Part shown: positions 1 through 8,871 of the stretch, one piece after another
How the letters are laid out: each line of letters begins with the position of its first letter
Position numbering within the stretch: the first letter of the stretch is position 1
Source: Gammaproteobacteria bacterium
Lineage (GTDB): Bacteria; Pseudomonadota; Gammaproteobacteria; Pseudomonadales; Halieaceae
Assembly (NCBI GenBank): GCA_024644535.1
Contig: JAHEKX010000007.1
Span: 288,567-352,566, forward strand
Direction: 5' to 3'
DNA: 64,000 nt
Made by a program: the position numbers and the translations under genes
Notes under the pieces: model-generated
Told to the model about the DNA's origin: nothing
The model's input: only the letters and a program-made list of their open reading frames with translations
Databases searched by the model: none

Positions 1-1190
1 TTCATATCACCATCACGACCATCTTCCAATTCCTTGCTGGCAAACATGAGCTCTCCACCTAGCATCAATCCCGGTGCTGGCAAATATTGCAGGTTTGCAT
101 GGAAAGACTGGTACTGTTTAGCCAGACCACCCGCTGCGGCGTAGTCAGCCATTGAAGGGTTATCCGCACTGGCGACAGACGCCGAAAATACACTTCGCCA
201 TTCGGGGTTCCAGTAGTGTTCATACGCCAAGGTCAGAGCTGTCTGGTCGATGGTCTCGATATCACCCTTCACGTTCAAATAACCGTCATTAAAGGCGTTC
301 AATCCTAAGTATCGGCCCAAAGCTGAACCGTGGTTCAACATGTATTTCAGGTTGTTTTTACCTTCGGTAACGACCTTTCCGGCCAAGCTCAAACCATATC
401 CCATGGCTTTATCGCTCTCTCCTTCCAGCGCTAAGGTACTGCGATCTTCATATCGCAACGTACGCATGACGCCCGCCAAAGAATAAGAATGGCCACCGTT
501 TCCGCCGTTGTAGCGAACCACAATGTCCGGCATGGCTTCTGCATCATCCAGACGTGTACCATTTAGGCTATTCAAGCGGGTTGCGGGGTTTTCTAGAGCA
601 AACTGATAATTACCGTTAGTCCAACGGATCATGGGTTGACGGTTAAACAGTGTGCCAACTGGACCAACAAAGTCCAACACACCAGGAAGGGCACCGACGT
701 TAAAGAAAGTTGACCACGTTTGCCCTGCAAAGTGCAGGTTAATCATTTGCCATGCTTGAGCCAAGGCTTTGAACTGTAGCGCAATGTATGGCACAACTGC
801 AGCAACAGCGACCACTGTCACGATTAATGCAAGGGACGGTCGCTTACCAAAACGAGCCGACAAATAATCGGCTAAGGATGTGACTCGCTGCTTCCGCCTT
901 GTGTCGACCATGCGTTTGAACAGCGGCCACGCCAGCAGCATCAGCAAAATTGGACCCATATAAATAGGCGCGTGCGCCCATGGGCTGGTATTCGCTGTAC
1001 CTACCGCTCCGTAAAACGTCCAAGAAGAGCAATACACTCCGAGCGAGAGCGCATAGACGAGCCCGCGCATGGTTTTACTAGACAATAGTGAACGACCAGC
1101 ATCAACTCGGCGGTCAGCCAGCCAGGCCACCAAAAACAACACGAACATGTAGGCAATTCCAAGAGTTGCCAACAGCGTTGGTGATATCAT
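1..1190 (-). CDS. Chimeric ORF, 3' truncated: CbrA-like symporter-domain N-terminus joined to a DcaP-like porin
   Basis: This ORF is absent from the track because it runs off the window. It starts at an ATG at 1190 with a good AAGGGGAA ribosome site and stays open for 396 codons. Residues 1-150 are hydrophobic and resemble the first helices of the Na+/solute symporter (SSS) domain of CbrA-type sensor kinases, with motifs such as YCSSWTFYGAVG, TSLADYLSARFG and VPYIALQFKAL. From about residue 151 (base 740) the sequence looks like a DcaP-type outer-membrane porin: FAGQTWSTF, DFVGPVGTLFNRQP, WTNGNYQFALENP, then amphipathic strands. The porin's own signal peptide and N-terminal part are missing. 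A helical inner-membrane start followed by a beta-barrel is not a known architecture, so an assembly join or recombination scar is more likely than a working fusion. The identity of each half is fairly secure; the status of the whole is not. Confidence 0.6.
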   Translation of the reverse strand, partial: MISPTLLATLGIAYMFVLFLVAWLADRRVDAGRSLLSSKTMRGLVYALSLGVYCSSWTFYGAVGTANTSPWAHAPIYMGPILLMLLAWPLFKRMVDTRRKQRVTSLADYLSARFGKRPSLALIVTVVAVAAVVPYIALQFKALAQAWQMINLHFAGQTWSTFFNVGALPGVLDFVGPVGTLFNRQPMIRWTNGNYQFALENPATRLNSLNGTRLDDAEAMPDIVVRYNGGNGGHSYSLAGVMRTLRYEDRSTLALEGESDKAMGYGLSLAGKVVTEGKNNLKYMLNHGSALGRYLGLNAFNDGYLNVKGDIETIDQTALTLAYEHYWNPEWRSVFSASVASADNPSMADYAAAGGLAKQYQSFHANLQYLPAPGLMLGGELMFASKELEDGRDGDM

Positions 1191-1250
1191 CGCTTCCCCT
1201 TTTTTATTTGGAAAGCATACCTCAGGAATTCTTGACTAGGAACTGCCGTT

Positions 1251-3077
1251 TCAGCTCAGGAGTACAAATGCGCACCACGCCAATGCATACGACAGCAGAC
1301 CATAACCGACCAAAAGTTGTAGCGGTAATTTAGCACTACCGCCCTCTCGGTATAGAGTTGCCAGTGTCGACACGCATTGTGCAGCAACCGCAAAGAACAC
1401 CAGTAAGGCCACACCGGACGCCAAAGGCATACCGCTGTCTTGCACCCGCGTTGCCAAGGACACAACGTTCTCGGTAGCATCTTCAATGCCGTACAAGGTA
1501 CCCAAGGTGCCGACAAATACTTCGCGTGCAACGAATGACGCCAAAATCGCAATGCCATACTTCCAATCTAACCCTAAGGGTTGGAACAAGGGCTCTATCA
1601 GACGGCCCACTGTGGCTAGATAGGACTGCGATAGATCTTGACCTTGATTGGGAAAATACCCCAAAAACCAGATCACCATGGTAATCCAAAAAATAACGGG
1701 ACCCGCTTTTTTAACGAAATACCCGGCTCGCTCGACTGCGCCCCTAAGAATAGATTGCCACGAAGGTATTCGATACGGAGGCATTTCCAGCACAAAAGGT
1801 GCATCTTGCGCTTTCTGGGGAGTAACGCGAGAAATTACGGCGGTTACCAGCAAGGCGGTCACAATACCAAACAAATAAATACCGAACATCGCTAGGCCCT
1901 GTAATCCTAAAAGACCACCCGCTATGGTTTCGTTGGGAATAAAAGCGGCGATCAAGAGTGCATATACCGGCAAACGGGCAGAGCATGGCATCAAGGGAAT
2001 AGCCATGTAAGTGAGCCAGCGCTTTCGTGGAGACTCAATCGTCCGCGCCGCATAAATTGCGGGAATAGCACAGGCCACACCGCTCAGCATAGGCACGAAA
2101 CTTTTACCTGTAAGCCCAAAGGCATTAAGAGGCCGATGGCAAATAACCGCAGCCCGGGCTAAGTAACCCGAATCTTCCAAAGTCCCGACCACTAAAGTAA
2201 GTACAAAAATCTGTGGCACAAACACCAAAAATGCACCCACCCCACCAAAAATCGCATCGCGGACGAAATCGGCGGCAATGTCGTTACTAATAAAGGGGAC
2301 TACTACCTCGGCGGACCATCCTAGCAAACTCTCGACGGCATCCATCATTGGCGACGCCCAAGTAAATATCGCTTGGAATAGTGAGAACATGATAACGAAA
2401 AACGCAGCTCCGCCAGTGACAGAATGTAGGAAGAAGTCGTCTAAGCGGCTGTGGCTTTTAAGTAACAAATCGCCCTTCGGGCCATAGGCATGAGCAAGCT
2501 GCTCTGCCCTATTGCGCTCCCATCCCTCGTCGCGAGCCAATAGTTTTGGATCCGGCTTAGGAACGCTTGTATTATTAGCGGACAGCACCTCCTGTAAGCG
2601 CTCTATCCCGCAGCCAGACTTAGCGGATAATCCGATCACTGGCGCACCCAATTCACGCCCCAACCCGTCGATATCCAGTGTGAGCTGGTGCTTATCTAGA
2701 ATGTCGATCATATTGCACGCTACAACAAAAGGCAGGCCAGCGGCAATACAGGCTTCGCGCACCTGCAAAGCAAAAAACAGTCCTTTTTCTAAACGGGTAG
2801 CGTCAAGAACGCAGAGTACCGATTTGGTCTGCTCGCTAGTCTTTATTGCCTGTTGAAATGCCCTTACCGCAACTTCTTCCTCGCCTGAAATCGTGTGCAA
2901 AGAATAGACGCCGGGGAAATCGACCAACTGCAAGCTGGGATCAAAGCTGGCAACGCCAGCGTGAGTACTGACAGTGACACCAGGGAAATTGGCCACTTTT
3001 TGCTTCAAGCCGGTCAAGCGGTTAAACAGTAGAGTTTTACCTGAATTAGGGCTACCAACCACTAATACATCTTTCAT
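1251..3077 (-). CDS. feoB: Ferrous iron transport protein B (FeoB)
   Basis: Inner-membrane Fe2+ transporter with an N-terminal G domain. G1 is GSPNSGKT near residue 9, G3 is DFPG, G4 is NMID and G5 is SAK. The two Gate regions and many helices follow, including VFVPQIFVL, GVACAIPAIYAAR and the PLMPCSARLPVY segment. At 609 aa it is shorter than the roughly 770-aa E. coli protein, with less sequence between the G domain and the helices and a compact C-terminus. The track start at 3080 is a GTG; I prefer the ATG at 3077, whose A is the last base of the feoA stop (TGATG), which implies translational coupling. No feoC follows. Assignment is very secure. Confidence 0.95.
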   Translation of the reverse strand: MKDVLVVGSPNSGKTLLFNRLTGLKQKVANFPGVTVSTHAGVASFDPSLQLVDFPGVYSLHTISGEEEVAVRAFQQAIKTSEQTKSVLCVLDATRLEKGLFFALQVREACIAAGLPFVVACNMIDILDKHQLTLDIDGLGRELGAPVIGLSAKSGCGIERLQEVLSANNTSVPKPDPKLLARDEGWERNRAEQLAHAYGPKGDLLLKSHSRLDDFFLHSVTGGAAFFVIMFSLFQAIFTWASPMMDAVESLLGWSAEVVVPFISNDIAADFVRDAIFGGVGAFLVFVPQIFVLTLVVGTLEDSGYLARAAVICHRPLNAFGLTGKSFVPMLSGVACAIPAIYAARTIESPRKRWLTYMAIPLMPCSARLPVYALLIAAFIPNETIAGGLLGLQGLAMFGIYLFGIVTALLVTAVISRVTPQKAQDAPFVLEMPPYRIPSWQSILRGAVERAGYFVKKAGPVIFWITMVIWFLGYFPNQGQDLSQSYLATVGRLIEPLFQPLGLDWKYGIAILASFVAREVFVGTLGTLYGIEDATENVVSLATRVQDSGMPLASGVALLVFFAVAAQCVSTLATLYREGGSAKLPLQLLVGYGLLSYALAWCAFVLLS

Positions 3078-3325
3078 CACGCTAGGCTCTCTGCGTAAAT
3101 TTCGCGGGCAACTAGCTTGTCTAAAGAGTACACGGCATTGTCGACACGAAACAGCTTCGGTGCACCCAAACTCGGCGCTGCTGTACAGATCACTTTTGCT
3201 CCTGGGCGAAAACCAAGCTCTTGGAGCCGACGGCGATAATTTTCAGCGATCGCGTCGGAATACCGCGAAATAAGTGCGGTATCACCCCGTTGCAACTGCC
3301 ACAGTGAAAGGGCTTTTTGATCCAA
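3077..3325 (-). CDS. feoA: Ferrous iron transport protein A (FeoA)
   Basis: Small cytosolic SH3-like protein that supports FeoB. It is 82 aa, with the FeoA core RRRLQELGFRPGAKVICTAA. The start is a TTG at 3325 preceded by GAGGT six bases upstream; no in-frame ATG lies near the N-terminus, so a rare start is likely and may keep expression low. The stop overlaps the feoB ATG. A Fur-type palindrome lies about 55 bp upstream, so iron repression of the feoAB unit is expected. Confidence is high from sequence and partner gene. Confidence 0.9.
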   Translation of the reverse strand: MDQKALSLWQLQRGDTALISRYSDAIAENYRRRLQELGFRPGAKVICTAAPSLGAPKLFRVDNAVYSLDKLVAREIYAESLA

Positions 3326-3377
3326 GCTAAACCTCGATACGGCTCAAAACAAAGGCCGACACATTAACAGATTTAAA

Positions 3378-3404
3378 TGCAAATGGTAATACTTATCATT
3401 TGCA
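3378..3404. promoter_or_regulatory. Fur-type operator upstream of feoA
   Basis: TGCAAATG and CATTTGCA form an 8-bp inverted repeat around an 11-bp centre. The inner 15 bases, TGGTAATACTTATCA (3384-3398), match the Fur 7-1-7 pattern TGATAAT-N-ATTATCA at 12 of 14 positions. It lies between feoA and the aroG stop, where the feoA promoter must be. Confidence 0.8.
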
Positions 3405-3432
3405 AAAACCAACCCCCCGATCCCGGTACAGC

Positions 3433-4485
3433 CTAAACGCGGCCTGATCTTTTCACCGCATCGGCCAAAAGCTCTAGCGCGCACTCGGTATCTTCCCAAC
3501 CAATGCAGGCATCCGTAATGCTTTGACCATAAGTTAAGGCTTGCGTATCGATAACCTCTTGACGTCCTGCCACGATATTACTTTCGATCATTACTCCGAA
3601 AATACTGCGACTCCCACGAGCTACTTGTGTTGCGATGTCGCTAATAACATCCATCTGGCGAGCTGGATTCTTTCTGGAGTTAGCGTGACTGGCGTCGATC
3701 ATTATACGCTGGGGCAAGCCGGCTTTGACAAGCATCGCGGCGGTATCATCAACAGCGAACATGTCGTAGTTCGGGTGCTTGCCACCGCGTAAAATCACGT
3801 GGCAGTCCTCGTTGCCCACTGTTTGAAAAATCGCAGAGTGACCCTGCTTAGTGACCGACAGAAAGTGATGCGGATTGGATGCCGATTTAATTGCATCGAT
3901 GGCCACTTGAATATCGCCATCCGTGGCGTTCTTAAAACCGACAGGACACGACAAGCCCGACGCCAATTCGCGGTGCGTTTGGCTTTCGGTAGTGCGTGCA
4001 CCGATTGCGCCCCACGACACCAAATCGGCAATGTACTGAGGGCTGATCAAATCTAAATACTCAGTCCCGGCGGGCAACCCAAGTTCGGCCAAATCCGCTA
4101 GTAATCGTCGCGCCAAGCCTAAGCCCTTATTTATTTTGAAGGTATTGTTCAGATCTGGATCGTTAATAAGCCCTTTCCAACCTACGATCGTTCGAGGCTT
4201 TTCAAAATAGACTCGCATGACGACCTCAAGCTCGTTGGCGTAACGTTTACGCAACGCAAACAATCGGCTGGCATAGTCCATAGCCGCCGCAGGGTCATGA
4301 ATCGAACAGGGTCCCACGATAACGACTAAACGAGGATCATCGTCAGTCAGTACATTATGAATAGCGGAACGAGCCCGCGAAACGGTGTACACAGCGGCTT
4401 CACTTGCGGGAATTTCGGCCAGCAGCCTTTCCGGTGCGATCAATTCTATGGTTTTGTTGATCCGGGTATCGTCTGTCGTACTCAT
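3433..4485 (-). CDS. aroG: Class I 3-deoxy-7-phosphoheptulonate (DAHP) synthase
   Basis: First enzyme of the shikimate pathway, joining phosphoenolpyruvate and erythrose 4-phosphate. It is 350 aa, exactly the length of E. coli AroG. Family motifs are clear: VIVGPCSIHDP near residue 55, MRVYFEKPRTIVGWKG near 90, GAIGARTTESQTHRELASGL near 160, FLSVTKQGHSAI near 210 and IMIDASHANS near 265. The metal ligands Cys, His, Glu and Asp lie within these. The start is the ATG at 4485. Which aromatic amino acid feeds back on it cannot be read from sequence here, so the aroG symbol stands for the AroF/G/H family. Confidence 0.9.
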   Translation of the reverse strand: MSTTDDTRINKTIELIAPERLLAEIPASEAAVYTVSRARSAIHNVLTDDDPRLVVIVGPCSIHDPAAAMDYASRLFALRKRYANELEVVMRVYFEKPRTIVGWKGLINDPDLNNTFKINKGLGLARRLLADLAELGLPAGTEYLDLISPQYIADLVSWGAIGARTTESQTHRELASGLSCPVGFKNATDGDIQVAIDAIKSASNPHHFLSVTKQGHSAIFQTVGNEDCHVILRGGKHPNYDMFAVDDTAAMLVKAGLPQRIMIDASHANSRKNPARQMDVISDIATQVARGSRSIFGVMIESNIVAGRQEVIDTQALTYGQSITDACIGWEDTECALELLADAVKRSGRV

Positions 4486-4517
4486 TGAGCTACTGCCTCT
4501 TACTGTTACTGACCACT

Positions 4518-5036
4518 TCAGTCCGTGGCCCTGATTAAATTATCTAGCAAACCCTCTGGTAGCAGGGGTTCCGTCATCTCTCCGATGACATTGCTAACAA
4601 CCAAATGCGAAGCCATCCATGTGTGTAAACACCGAATGCGATCGTCAGCTTCAATGCCTCCAATCCCGCGTGATTCAAACACCTGTGCAAAAGCTGAGGT
4701 CTCGACTTCTGCTGTTTGCGCCGGTGTCCATAGAGCGCGACGGAGGGTTTGATGTGCACGATGGTCTGCCGCCATTCGCGCCCCCAGAGCTGGGTCAGCA
4801 TCGACTTGGGCCTGCAAACTCGCTATGGCTCCGCCCGCCTCAAGTCGATCCAGTGCTAAATTCAGATCTGGATCGGTCAGCCAAAACGTCGTTGGAAATG
4901 GCTTTTTGCGCACAATCGGGGCTACCTGAATAACCGCCGGCCGGTTGGCACGCCAAACTATTACTGCGTGTAAACCCTGCGGAGCACGGCCTAGCTGCTC
5001 GGCAACAATAGCTTCTATGTCTGTTCCCAGGCTCAC
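4518..5036 (-). CDS. DUF501 family protein
   Basis: A 172-aa cytosolic protein starting with GTG at 5036. It matches the DUF501 layout: a segment on what it can act on (VIQVAPIVRKKPFPTTFWLTDP), a variable middle, and a histidine/cysteine motif (RCLHTWMASHLV) followed by a conserved NVIGEM segment. The function of DUF501 is not known to me; in actinobacteria it sits near enolase and exopolyphosphatase-type genes. Here it lies 32 bp upstream of aroG on the same strand and may be co-transcribed with it. No signal peptide or membrane segment is visible. Confidence 0.75.
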   Translation of the reverse strand: MSLGTDIEAIVAEQLGRAPQGLHAVIVWRANRPAVIQVAPIVRKKPFPTTFWLTDPDLNLALDRLEAGGAIASLQAQVDADPALGARMAADHRAHQTLRRALWTPAQTAEVETSAFAQVFESRGIGGIEADDRIRCLHTWMASHLVVSNVIGEMTEPLLPEGLLDNLIRATD

Positions 5037-5175
5037 AGTAAACGACGCCTTACCTGTGGTAAAAGGGCGCTAGCATAGCAGATACATCGACTGCGGGCAG
5101 TGATTTAGATCATATTTACGTAAGCTAACGCGAGTCGTTAGAATTGACAGCGAGTCATCAACCCCCTACTCTGCA

Positions 5176-5345
5176 CGGGTTCTTGGTGCCTACCGCCCGA
5201 TGAGTGGCTGGGTAGGTTAAAAGGGAAGACTGGTGAAAAGACCAGCGCTGCCCCCGCAACGGTAATCAGCCTTAGCTGTAAGCCCGATACCTGCCAGAAC
5301 AGCAACCGATGGAGCGGAGGGCTTACCATCAGGGTTTCTCGCTGA
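5176..5345 (+). ncRNA. Cobalamin (adenosylcobalamin) riboswitch
   Basis: The leader of btuB carries the conserved core of the cobalamin riboswitch: GGTGCC at 5185, then AAAGGGAAGACTGGTGAAA, CCAGCGCTGCCCCCGCAACGGTAA, and the closing element GCCCGATACCTGCC ending near 5295. The bases after it (GGAGCGGAGGG and CCCCTCC) could form alternative pairings as an expression platform before the GGGGA ribosome site of btuB. It should repress the btu operon when B12 is plentiful. The exact 5' and 3' limits are estimates. Confidence 0.93.
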
Positions 5346-5406
5346 CACCGATTAGGCCTATGACCCCTCCTTCAATCGCCTTACACTTTGGGATTGGGGA
5401 CACTGT

Positions 5407-7257
5407 ATGTTTATCAAAAAAGGCGCAGCTAGCGTCTTGCTTCTAGTAAGCCTTAACGCACTGGCGACCAGTAACAGTGCACTCGAAGAAATCGTGATTA
5501 CCAGTTCACGGGTACCCGAGCCTTGGAGTGAAATCGCGACCGCAATAACCAAGCTGTCGAGGGAGGATCTAGATCACTACGGCAACTTGTCGCTAGTCGA
5601 TATCCTGCAACATCAACCCTCGATGTCGGTGACACATACGGGCGGCATGGGTAAGGCGGCTACGGTGCGTATTCGAGGTGAGGAAGGGTATCGAACTTTG
5701 GTGGTACTTGACGGTATACCTTTGACCGACACCACGGGCACACAACACAGTCCTCGCTTGGAACATTTAACGACGCAGAGCGTGACGTCGGTCGAAATTT
5801 TGCGCGGCCCACAGGGGCTCATGTACGGAGCCGATGCTGGAGGCATTATTTTCCTGAGCTCTACACCCGACCAAAGAGGTTGGAGCAACGCGGTGGCATT
5901 AGAAACCGGACGCTACAATCAGCAATCAGTCTTTCTAAAAAGCGCCATCAGCGGTGAACAAGGTTACCTGCAAGTCAGCTGGCAAAACAGCTCGTTAGAC
6001 GGCTTTAACGCATTAACTGCCGACAACACCACAAAAGATGCAGACGGATACGACAATGACACCAAACATATCAGTGGCGCCTGGCAAGTCACCCAAGATC
6101 TGCAGCTGAGCGCTGTGCATCGGGCCACCTCTGCGACCAACGAGTACGATGGTTGCTACAACGCCAACTTCCAAGTTACGCACGTATGCACCGACCAATA
6201 TGACAACAGTGCTAGCCAGATTGCCGCAACCTTTGCTGGCGACAAAGCACTGCATCAAATCAGTTACAGCTTAACTCAAACCGAAAAAGCTTTTTACAGT
6301 GATAAGATCTTTTCGTTTGGCGCTGAAGGCAAGTTAAGATCGCTGGCTTGGGCCAGTAAATTAGACCTTAATGACTACATTCACGCAGTTGTAGGTGCCG
6401 ATGCAGATCGCGCAGAACTCAATGATGGTAGCATCATACGCAAGCGCGATCAGCTTGGGCTATTCACCGAAATCAAGTGGGCGCCTCGTAAGTCCCTGAC
6501 TTTAGCCGTCGGTGCTCGCACCGACGACAATGACGATTTCGGACGTCACAACTCGCTTCGCCTAACAGGCGTCGCCGTACAAACATTGAACGATAGCACC
6601 TTAAAATATAAAGCCAGCTACGGCACCGGATTCAGAGCCCCAAGCCTGTACGAGGTCGCCTACAACGCTGGTCCTTTCGCGTATGGCTCAGCTGCCAGTA
6701 CTCGGCTTAAAGAGGAGCAAAGCGCAGGCTTTGACATCGGCATTGAATGGCTTGTCCAGACCGACCTTCACCTTCAGGTAACCTATTTTCGACAGACTGT
6801 AGAAGACGAGATTTTCTTCGACTTGGAAGCATATACGGGTTATTTACAGGACCAAGGCGAAGCCTTGGTCTCAGGTCTTGAATTAAGTGCCGACTGGCAG
6901 GTCAAGACTGGCCTATCAATCGCTGCCAATGCGACAATCATGGACAGTGAACGCCCCGATGGTGCCGCACGAATTTATCGGCCCGACAATCAGGCGTCAC
7001 TATCAGTCCGCTACAGCGATCCAGACCAAAGATTCTCTGGCCAGGTAGTCCTGCAGCACCGCGGAGATTCGCGCGGCATAGTGAATCAAACGATCGACGG
7101 GTATACTGCACTAAGCTTCAAGTTACAGTACGCATTGACACCTGATCTTAGGCCGTATCTTCGGGTCGAAAATGCATTTGACGCAGATACCCGTGAAATC
7201 CCAAGTTACTGCGCCAGTCGCGCGGCAATTTATGCCGGCATGTCCTATCAGTTTTAG
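5407..7257 (+). CDS. btuB: TonB-dependent vitamin B12 outer-membrane receptor
   Basis: 616-aa outer-membrane receptor with a signal peptide (first ~25 residues), a TonB-box-like EEIVITSS near residue 27, a plug domain (SLVDILQHQPSMSVTH, VRIRGEEGYRTLVVLDGIPL, VEILRGPQGLMYGADAGGI) and a 22-strand barrel ending in a terminal aromatic (GMSYQF). Its place directly behind a cobalamin riboswitch and before btuR-btuC-btuD-btuF makes B12 the substrate. The ATG at 5407 has a GGGGA site six bases upstream. The first gene of the operon. Confidence 0.93.
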   Translation: MFIKKGAASVLLLVSLNALATSNSALEEIVITSSRVPEPWSEIATAITKLSREDLDHYGNLSLVDILQHQPSMSVTHTGGMGKAATVRIRGEEGYRTLVVLDGIPLTDTTGTQHSPRLEHLTTQSVTSVEILRGPQGLMYGADAGGIIFLSSTPDQRGWSNAVALETGRYNQQSVFLKSAISGEQGYLQVSWQNSSLDGFNALTADNTTKDADGYDNDTKHISGAWQVTQDLQLSAVHRATSATNEYDGCYNANFQVTHVCTDQYDNSASQIAATFAGDKALHQISYSLTQTEKAFYSDKIFSFGAEGKLRSLAWASKLDLNDYIHAVVGADADRAELNDGSIIRKRDQLGLFTEIKWAPRKSLTLAVGARTDDNDDFGRHNSLRLTGVAVQTLNDSTLKYKASYGTGFRAPSLYEVAYNAGPFAYGSAASTRLKEEQSAGFDIGIEWLVQTDLHLQVTYFRQTVEDEIFFDLEAYTGYLQDQGEALVSGLELSADWQVKTGLSIAANATIMDSERPDGAARIYRPDNQASLSVRYSDPDQRFSGQVVLQHRGDSRGIVNQTIDGYTALSFKLQYALTPDLRPYLRVENAFDADTREIPSYCASRAAIYAGMSYQF

Positions 7258-7265
7258 AGGTCCGT

Positions 7266-7871
7266 ATGTCCGAAAAACGCGAACAAAAGCACAAAAAAGC
7301 CATGCAAAAACAAAAGGCATCGGTCGACGCGAGTATTGCGCAAGCCACCCAGGAACGCGGCGTCGCATTGCTGTTAACCGGTGACGGCAAAGGCAAATCA
7401 AGCTCGGCCTTTGGCATGGTTATGCGAGCACTAGGCTACGACCAAAAAGTAGGTGTTGTGCAGTTTATCAAGGGTGTCATTTTGTCAGGAGAGGAGATGT
7501 ACCTGCGCAAATACTGCCCCCAGGTCGAATTTTATCAAATGGGCACAGGATTTACCTGGGACACCCAAGACCGAAGTGGTGACATTGCGGCTGCTGAAAA
7601 AACCTGGGAAGTAGCAAAAGCAATGCTAAACAATCCAGAACTCGATCTCGTCATCTTAGACGAACTAACCTACATGCTCTCGTTTGACTACTTAGATCAA
7701 AACGAAGTGTTAGAGGTCATCTCTCAACGCCCCTTTGAGCAGAGCGTAGTGGTGACGGGCCGCGGTGGAGGGAAGGCCTTGCAGGAGATTATGGATACCG
7801 TATCCGACGTCAAAGAGATCAAGCATGCCTACACGGCTGGGATCAAGGCTCGACACGGTGTGGATTACTAA
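7266..7871 (+). CDS. btuR: Cob(I)alamin adenosyltransferase, CobA/BtuR type
   Basis: Converts imported corrinoid to adenosylcobalamin in the cytosol using ATP. At 201 aa it has the usual length, with the P-loop GDGKGKSSSAFG near residue 39, then VGVVQFIKG, MGTGFTWDTQDR and LDELTYMLSFDYL, all close to E. coli BtuR. It starts 8 bp after btuB and its end overlaps the likely GTG start of btuC. Presence of the enzyme inside the uptake operon shows that the imported B12 is made into coenzyme form. Confidence 0.95.
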   Translation: MSEKREQKHKKAMQKQKASVDASIAQATQERGVALLLTGDGKGKSSSAFGMVMRALGYDQKVGVVQFIKGVILSGEEMYLRKYCPQVEFYQMGTGFTWDTQDRSGDIAAAEKTWEVAKAMLNNPELDLVILDELTYMLSFDYLDQNEVLEVISQRPFEQSVVVTGRGGGKALQEIMDTVSDVKEIKHAYTAGIKARHGVDY

Positions 7872-8871
7872 ACAGACTCAGCCCGCAACGCTGCTGATAC
7901 TTTTGACACTCTTGCTTATCGCCTCTATCGGGGCCTTGCTAACGGGCACTTTTGACGTCGATATTAACGCCCTGTTCGACACTGCTGAACCGAAACATAA
8001 CAACGCTTGGATCATTGTGGTTGATTTACGGCTGCCGAGAGTTCTGCTGGCCGGACTTGTTGGCGCCATATTGGCGATAGGCGGTGTGGTTATGCAGGCG
8101 TTATTCCGCAACCCCTTAGCCGACCCTTCTCTGATAGGAGTTACCGCCGGCGCCTCGTTAGGTGCAAGCCTTGCAATTGTTCTGTTCAGCGCCACAGGGG
8201 TGGGCATTATGTCCTTAACGACGGTCAGTATCGGAGCCTTTGCCGGCGGCCTGGCCGCCACTTATTTGGTGTATCGACTCGCGAAGAGAGGCGGTGAGTT
8301 TTCCGTAAGCACTATGCTACTAGCAGGTATCGCCGTTACAGCACTGGCCGGCAGTGTAGGTAACTTGATGGACTTTTTCGCCGACAACGCCGCCTTGCGA
8401 CAGATATCTCTCTGGCGCATGGGAGGCCTCGATTCAGCGAATTTTGAGCGCGTAGCGGTTGTTACCGGGCCGGCTGTGGTTCTACTGGCAGCAGCCATTC
8501 ACCACCGCAAAGCACTTAACGTTATGTTGCTTGGGGACTCGCAGGCACGTTATTTGGGTATAAACGTCACAAGAGTTCGCACCGGGCTGATTATTGCGGT
8601 GGCGATAGCGGTTTCCACTTCTGTTGCAATGGGAGGCACCATCGCCTTTATAGGGCTAATTATTCCCCACATGGCACGCCTCTTGTTTGGACCAAGTCAC
8701 AGACGACTCATCCCTGCCTCGGCGTTATTGGGCGCTTGTCTACTTATCTGTGCCGATACAATTGCCCGAACGATATTAACGCCCGTGGAATTGCCTGCAG
8801 GTATTATCACGGCCTTACTTGGCGTACCGTTCTTTTTATACTTGCTAAATCGCGGTGCCAAGTATGTTTAA
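7858..8871 (+). CDS. btuC: Vitamin B12 ABC transporter permease (FecCD family)
   Basis: Inner-membrane permease with about ten helices. The track start at 7765 is a GTG inside btuR; I choose the GTG at 7858 (VWITKQTQP), giving 337 aa and a normal first helix. FecCD motifs are present: GAILAIGGVVMQALFRNPLA, PSLIGVTAGASLGASLA and the coupling segment GLIIPHMARLLFGPSHR. It overlaps btuR by 14 bp and btuD by about 8 bp. FecCD permeases serve B12, haem or siderophores; the riboswitch and btuB/btuR neighbours point to B12. Confidence 0.88.
   Translation: MWITKQTQPATLLILLTLLLIASIGALLTGTFDVDINALFDTAEPKHNNAWIIVVDLRLPRVLLAGLVGAILAIGGVVMQALFRNPLADPSLIGVTAGASLGASLAIVLFSATGVGIMSLTTVSIGAFAGGLAATYLVYRLAKRGGEFSVSTMLLAGIAVTALAGSVGNLMDFFADNAALRQISLWRMGGLDSANFERVAVVTGPAVVLLAAAIHHRKALNVMLLGDSQARYLGINVTRVRTGLIIAVAIAVSTSVAMGGTIAFIGLIIPHMARLLFGPSHRRLIPASALLGACLLICADTIARTILTPVELPAGIITALLGVPFFLYLLNRGAKYV

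Noticed and set aside
1256-1558. 100-aa minus-strand ORF in the feoB region
   Set aside because: A different frame of feoB on the same strand; the FeoB reading has clear motifs and this one has none.
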